Shown: positions 4,489 to 5,792 of the stretch, one piece after another
Position numbering within the stretch: the stretch's first letter is position 1
Layout of the letters: every line of letters begins with the position of its first letter
Position numbers and translations under genes: made by a program
The notes under the pieces: model-generated
What the model was told of the DNA's origin: nothing
The model's input: only the letters and a program-made list of their open reading frames with translations
Databases searched by the model: none
Assembly (NCBI GenBank): GCA_016784705.1
Contig: JADHUD010000167.1
Location: 1 to 5,792, forward strand
Reading direction: 5' to 3'
DNA length: 5,792 nucleotides
Origin: Spirochaetia bacterium
Lineage (GTDB): Bacteria; Spirochaetota; Spirochaetia; JABMQR01

Positions 4489-5445
4489 ATGAACGAAGAC
4501 AATAATTACGTCAAAGCAACGTCAGATATTTTTATAAAGTATATGTTTGGTATGGATACCAGACAAAGTAAACAACTGGTACTTTCCTTCATTAATGCAG
4601 TTTTGCAAGATACAGGATTTCCTGCTATCACAAAAGTTTTTCAGAAAAATCCTTTCAACTATAAAGAGTTTGAAGGGGATAAGGTGTCAGTACTTGATAT
4701 TGAGGTTGAAACTGAGAATCATGAACTCTACAATATTGAAGTACAATCTTTAGGAAATACGCATTATCGTAATAGAGCGTTGTACTACTGGGCAAAATTA
4801 TATACTTCACAAATCAGCGAAGGAGAAATATACGAAAGATTACTACCTGCTGTTAGCATAAATATACTGGATTTTATATTGTTGTCAAATTTACCGGACT
4901 ACCACAACTTTTTTATGCTAATCGAAGGAAGAAAGAAGGAGTTTGCACTTACAGAGCATCTAATTATTCATTTTTTAGAGATTCCTAAGATAGATGAAAG
5001 AAAAATAAGTAGTAAAATTACAAGATGGCTATTATACTTAAGAGGAGAAGGGCGGGATGAAAAGATGATGAAAATACTGTTGGAAAATGATGAGGATCTA
5101 CAAGCAGCACATATGATGTATAAAGCTTTTACCAATGATGATACCTTACGCAGATATGCATTAGGACGTGAAAAAGCAGAAAGGGATCGGCTCCAACTTT
5201 TAAGTAGTGCCCAGAAAGAGGGAATGGAAGAAGGACGGAAAGAAGGACGGAAAGAAGGTGAAATAAAGGGTGAACTTAAAGAAAAACATACAATACTAAT
5301 CCGCCTGCTTGAATTAAAATACACTCTTTCTGAAGATGAAAAGAGTCATATCCTTTCAGTAACTGATTTCAAGAAACTGGATGCGGCAATTGATGCGGTC
5401 ATACTTGCAGAGGATAAGGAGAGTGTACTTAGGCTTTTAAAATGA
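4489..5445 (+). CDS. Rpn-family PD-(D/E)XK nuclease / putative transposase
   Basis: This 318-residue protein matches the Rpn (recombination-promoting nuclease) / PDDEXK_2 group. The start shows TSDIFIKYMFG (11-21), then SFINAVLQ (33-40). The nuclease core is VLDIEVETENHELYNIEVQ (68-86): Asp70 and Glu84-x-Gln86 stand for the PD-(D/E)XK triad, Gln replacing Lys as usual in this family. Family-typical YRNRALYYWAKLYTSQI (93-109) follows. The C-terminal third is charged helix with a glycine-spaced hinge EGMEEGRKEGRKEGEIKGEL, encoded by a 12-bp tandem repeat, then a closing domain ILIRLLELKYTLSEDEK. The length is normal for the family and the gene appears intact. Members cut DNA and raise RecA-independent recombination; transposition is unproven, and no terminal inverted repeats are seen here. 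Base composition is clearly more AT-rich than the SNF2 or PqqD genes. Its stop (5443-5445) touches palindrome F and overlaps the convergent PqqD gene end by nine bases. Confidence 0.92.
   Translation: MNEDNNYVKATSDIFIKYMFGMDTRQSKQLVLSFINAVLQDTGFPAITKVFQKNPFNYKEFEGDKVSVLDIEVETENHELYNIEVQSLGNTHYRNRALYYWAKLYTSQISEGEIYERLLPAVSINILDFILLSNLPDYHNFFMLIEGRKKEFALTEHLIIHFLEIPKIDERKISSKITRWLLYLRGEGRDEKMMKILLENDEDLQAAHMMYKAFTNDDTLRRYALGREKAERDRLQLLSSAQKEGMEEGRKEGRKEGEIKGELKEKHTILIRLLELKYTLSEDEKSHILSVTDFKKLDAAIDAVILAEDKESVLRLLK
5230..5253 (+). repeat. 12-bp in-frame tandem repeat in the Rpn-family gene
   Basis: GAAGGACGGAAA occurs twice in tandem, encoding the EGRK unit repeats, with a decayed third unit (GAAGGTGAAATA) after. 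As the length is a multiple of three, slippage changes hinge length without breaking the frame. Confidence 0.85.
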
Positions 5446-5715
5446 AAAGGGGTCTGACCCCTTTTCCAAAAGCAGATTCCGCTTTAACAAATCCTCAACC
5501 AGCACCTCCAGATCCCCCGCAATAATATCCTCAGGCGCATCAAAAAGCTCAACAGCCTTCGCAATTGCCGCGGCGGCATCCTGTGTTTCAAGCAGAGCCG
5601 TAAGCAGCACCGTGCCGGTTTTGTTCAGACCGAAGTATTCGCCTTTCAGGGTATCCATAAGCACCATTTCGTCATCGACGGTGCTCTGCAGTACGGTTTT
5701 GGGTATTTTCAGCAT
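5437..5715 (-). CDS. PqqD-family protein (RiPP-recognition-element fold) with a repeat-derived tail
   Basis: This 92-residue protein shows the PqqD signature: VDDEMVLMDTLKGEYFGLNKTGTVLL (13-38), a beta hairpin, followed by helices AAAAIAKAVELF (47-58), DIIAGDLEVLVEDLLKRNLL (63-82). PqqD-type domains bind precursor peptides and hand them to radical-SAM or other modifying enzymes. No precursor or partner enzyme is visible here, so the role is open. ATG 5715 has AGGAG seven bases upstream on the reverse strand and lies 20 bases after the stop of the preceding gene, suggesting an operon. Residues 84-92 (EKGSDPFSF) are encoded by palindrome F, so the native end was probably near LLL (81-83). The gene overlaps the convergent Rpn gene by nine bases. 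Confidence 0.88.
   Translation of the reverse strand: MLKIPKTVLQSTVDDEMVLMDTLKGEYFGLNKTGTVLLTALLETQDAAAAIAKAVELFDAPEDIIAGDLEVLVEDLLKRNLLLEKGSDPFSF
5444..5469. repeat. REP-like palindrome, copy F, at the junction of two convergent genes
   Basis: GAAAAGGGGTC, a central T and GACCCCTTTTCCAA; the left arm lacks one G and its outer TT. Read on the minus strand it encodes EKGSDPFS at the PqqD end. On the plus strand it begins in the Rpn stop codon. A bidirectional terminator role is plausible. Confidence 0.9.
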
Positions 5716-5720
5716 AAGTT

Positions 5721-5728
5721 GCTCCTTT
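5721..5728 (-). promoter_or_regulatory. Ribosome binding site of the PqqD-family gene
   Basis: On the reverse strand AAAAGGAGC precedes ATG 5715 by about seven bases and fixes that start. The next internal ATG would lose the conserved first strand. Confidence 0.75.
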
Positions 5729-5735
5729 TGCCAGC

Positions 5736-5792
5736 CTACAGCTGTTGAATTGCCTCGGCGATTTCTCCGGGGTTGCCTGAATTCATCGGCCG
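5736..5792 (-). CDS. C-terminal 18 codons of an unidentified gene upstream of pqqD
   Basis: An open frame enters from the right edge and ends at TAG (5738-5736), reading RPMNSGNPGEIAEAIQQL. The GNP-x-EIAEAI pattern recalls the last helix of GT4-type glycosyltransferases (usually NPEEIAEAI followed by LL), but 18 residues are too few for a firm call. The 20-base gap to the pqqD ATG suggests co-transcription. If it is a glycosyltransferase or peptide-modification gene, that would give the PqqD protein its context. Confidence 0.55.
   Translation of the reverse strand, partial: RPMNSGNPGEIAEAIQQL

Noticed and set aside
4968..5324. 118-residue Ser/Arg-rich minus-strand frame
   Set aside because: Antisense shadow of the Rpn-family gene; the SFRPSFRPSSIPSF stretch is the complement of its tandem repeat.
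2075..5469. Palindromes as a CRISPR array
   Set aside because: Copies are irregularly spaced by hundreds of bases, vary in their arms, and have genes between them; no cas gene is seen.
4361..5469. Rpn gene plus palindromes E and F as a classical insertion sequence
   Set aside because: Each palindrome is self-complementary and found elsewhere in the window without the gene. No target duplication or distinct terminal inverted repeats were seen.

Overview
This is a bacterial accessory or junction region of mixed base composition. The left end (an SNF2 gene) and the right end (a PqqD gene) look moderately GC-rich by eye. The toxin-antitoxin pair and the Rpn/PD-(D/E)XK gene between them are clearly AT-rich, which suggests they were acquired separately. 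The host cannot be named from this sequence. From memory, the palindrome seen here (its reverse reading encodes EKGSDPF) and Rpn-type nucleases occur in several Gram-negative lineages, such as Spirochaetes, Chlorobi and Deltaproteobacteria. That placement is recall, not evidence.

Layout. Positions 1-2013 (-) hold the N-terminal 671 codons of an SNF2-family helicase that runs off the left edge. Positions 2164-2580 (-) encode a conserved 138-residue protein of unknown function. Diverging from it on + is a small gene (2579-2801) broken by a one-base frameshift; its end overlaps the start of a YkgJ-like cysteine-cluster protein (2798-3346). A structured non-coding block follows (3331-3548), flanked by two copies of a palindrome and holding two strong hairpins. 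Next is a RelE/ParE toxin with its ribbon-helix-helix antitoxin (3564-4071, -), preceded by three phased TTGAATA boxes. Positions 4072-4488 hold no gene: the toxin-antitoxin control region, two more palindromes, an imperfect direct repeat and an AT-rich leader. An Rpn-family PD-(D/E)XK nuclease/transposase (4489-5445, +) converges on and overlaps a PqqD-family gene (5437-5715, -). Upstream of pqqD the last 18 codons of another gene enter from the right edge.

The unifying feature is the palindrome, present in six copies in under 3.5 kb. Each arm is GGAAAAGGGGTC and its complement around a single central base, sometimes with flanking TT/AA. Copies sit at or in gene ends. One supplies the stop codon of the YkgJ-like gene, and one supplies the last nine residues and stop region of PqqD while also abutting the Rpn stop. 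This looks like a REP/BIME-type repeat that colonises 3' ends and may act as a bidirectional terminator. No RAYT transposase gene is visible in the window. Apart from the toxin-antitoxin pair and the coupled small gene/YkgJ pair, the genes do not form one obvious pathway.
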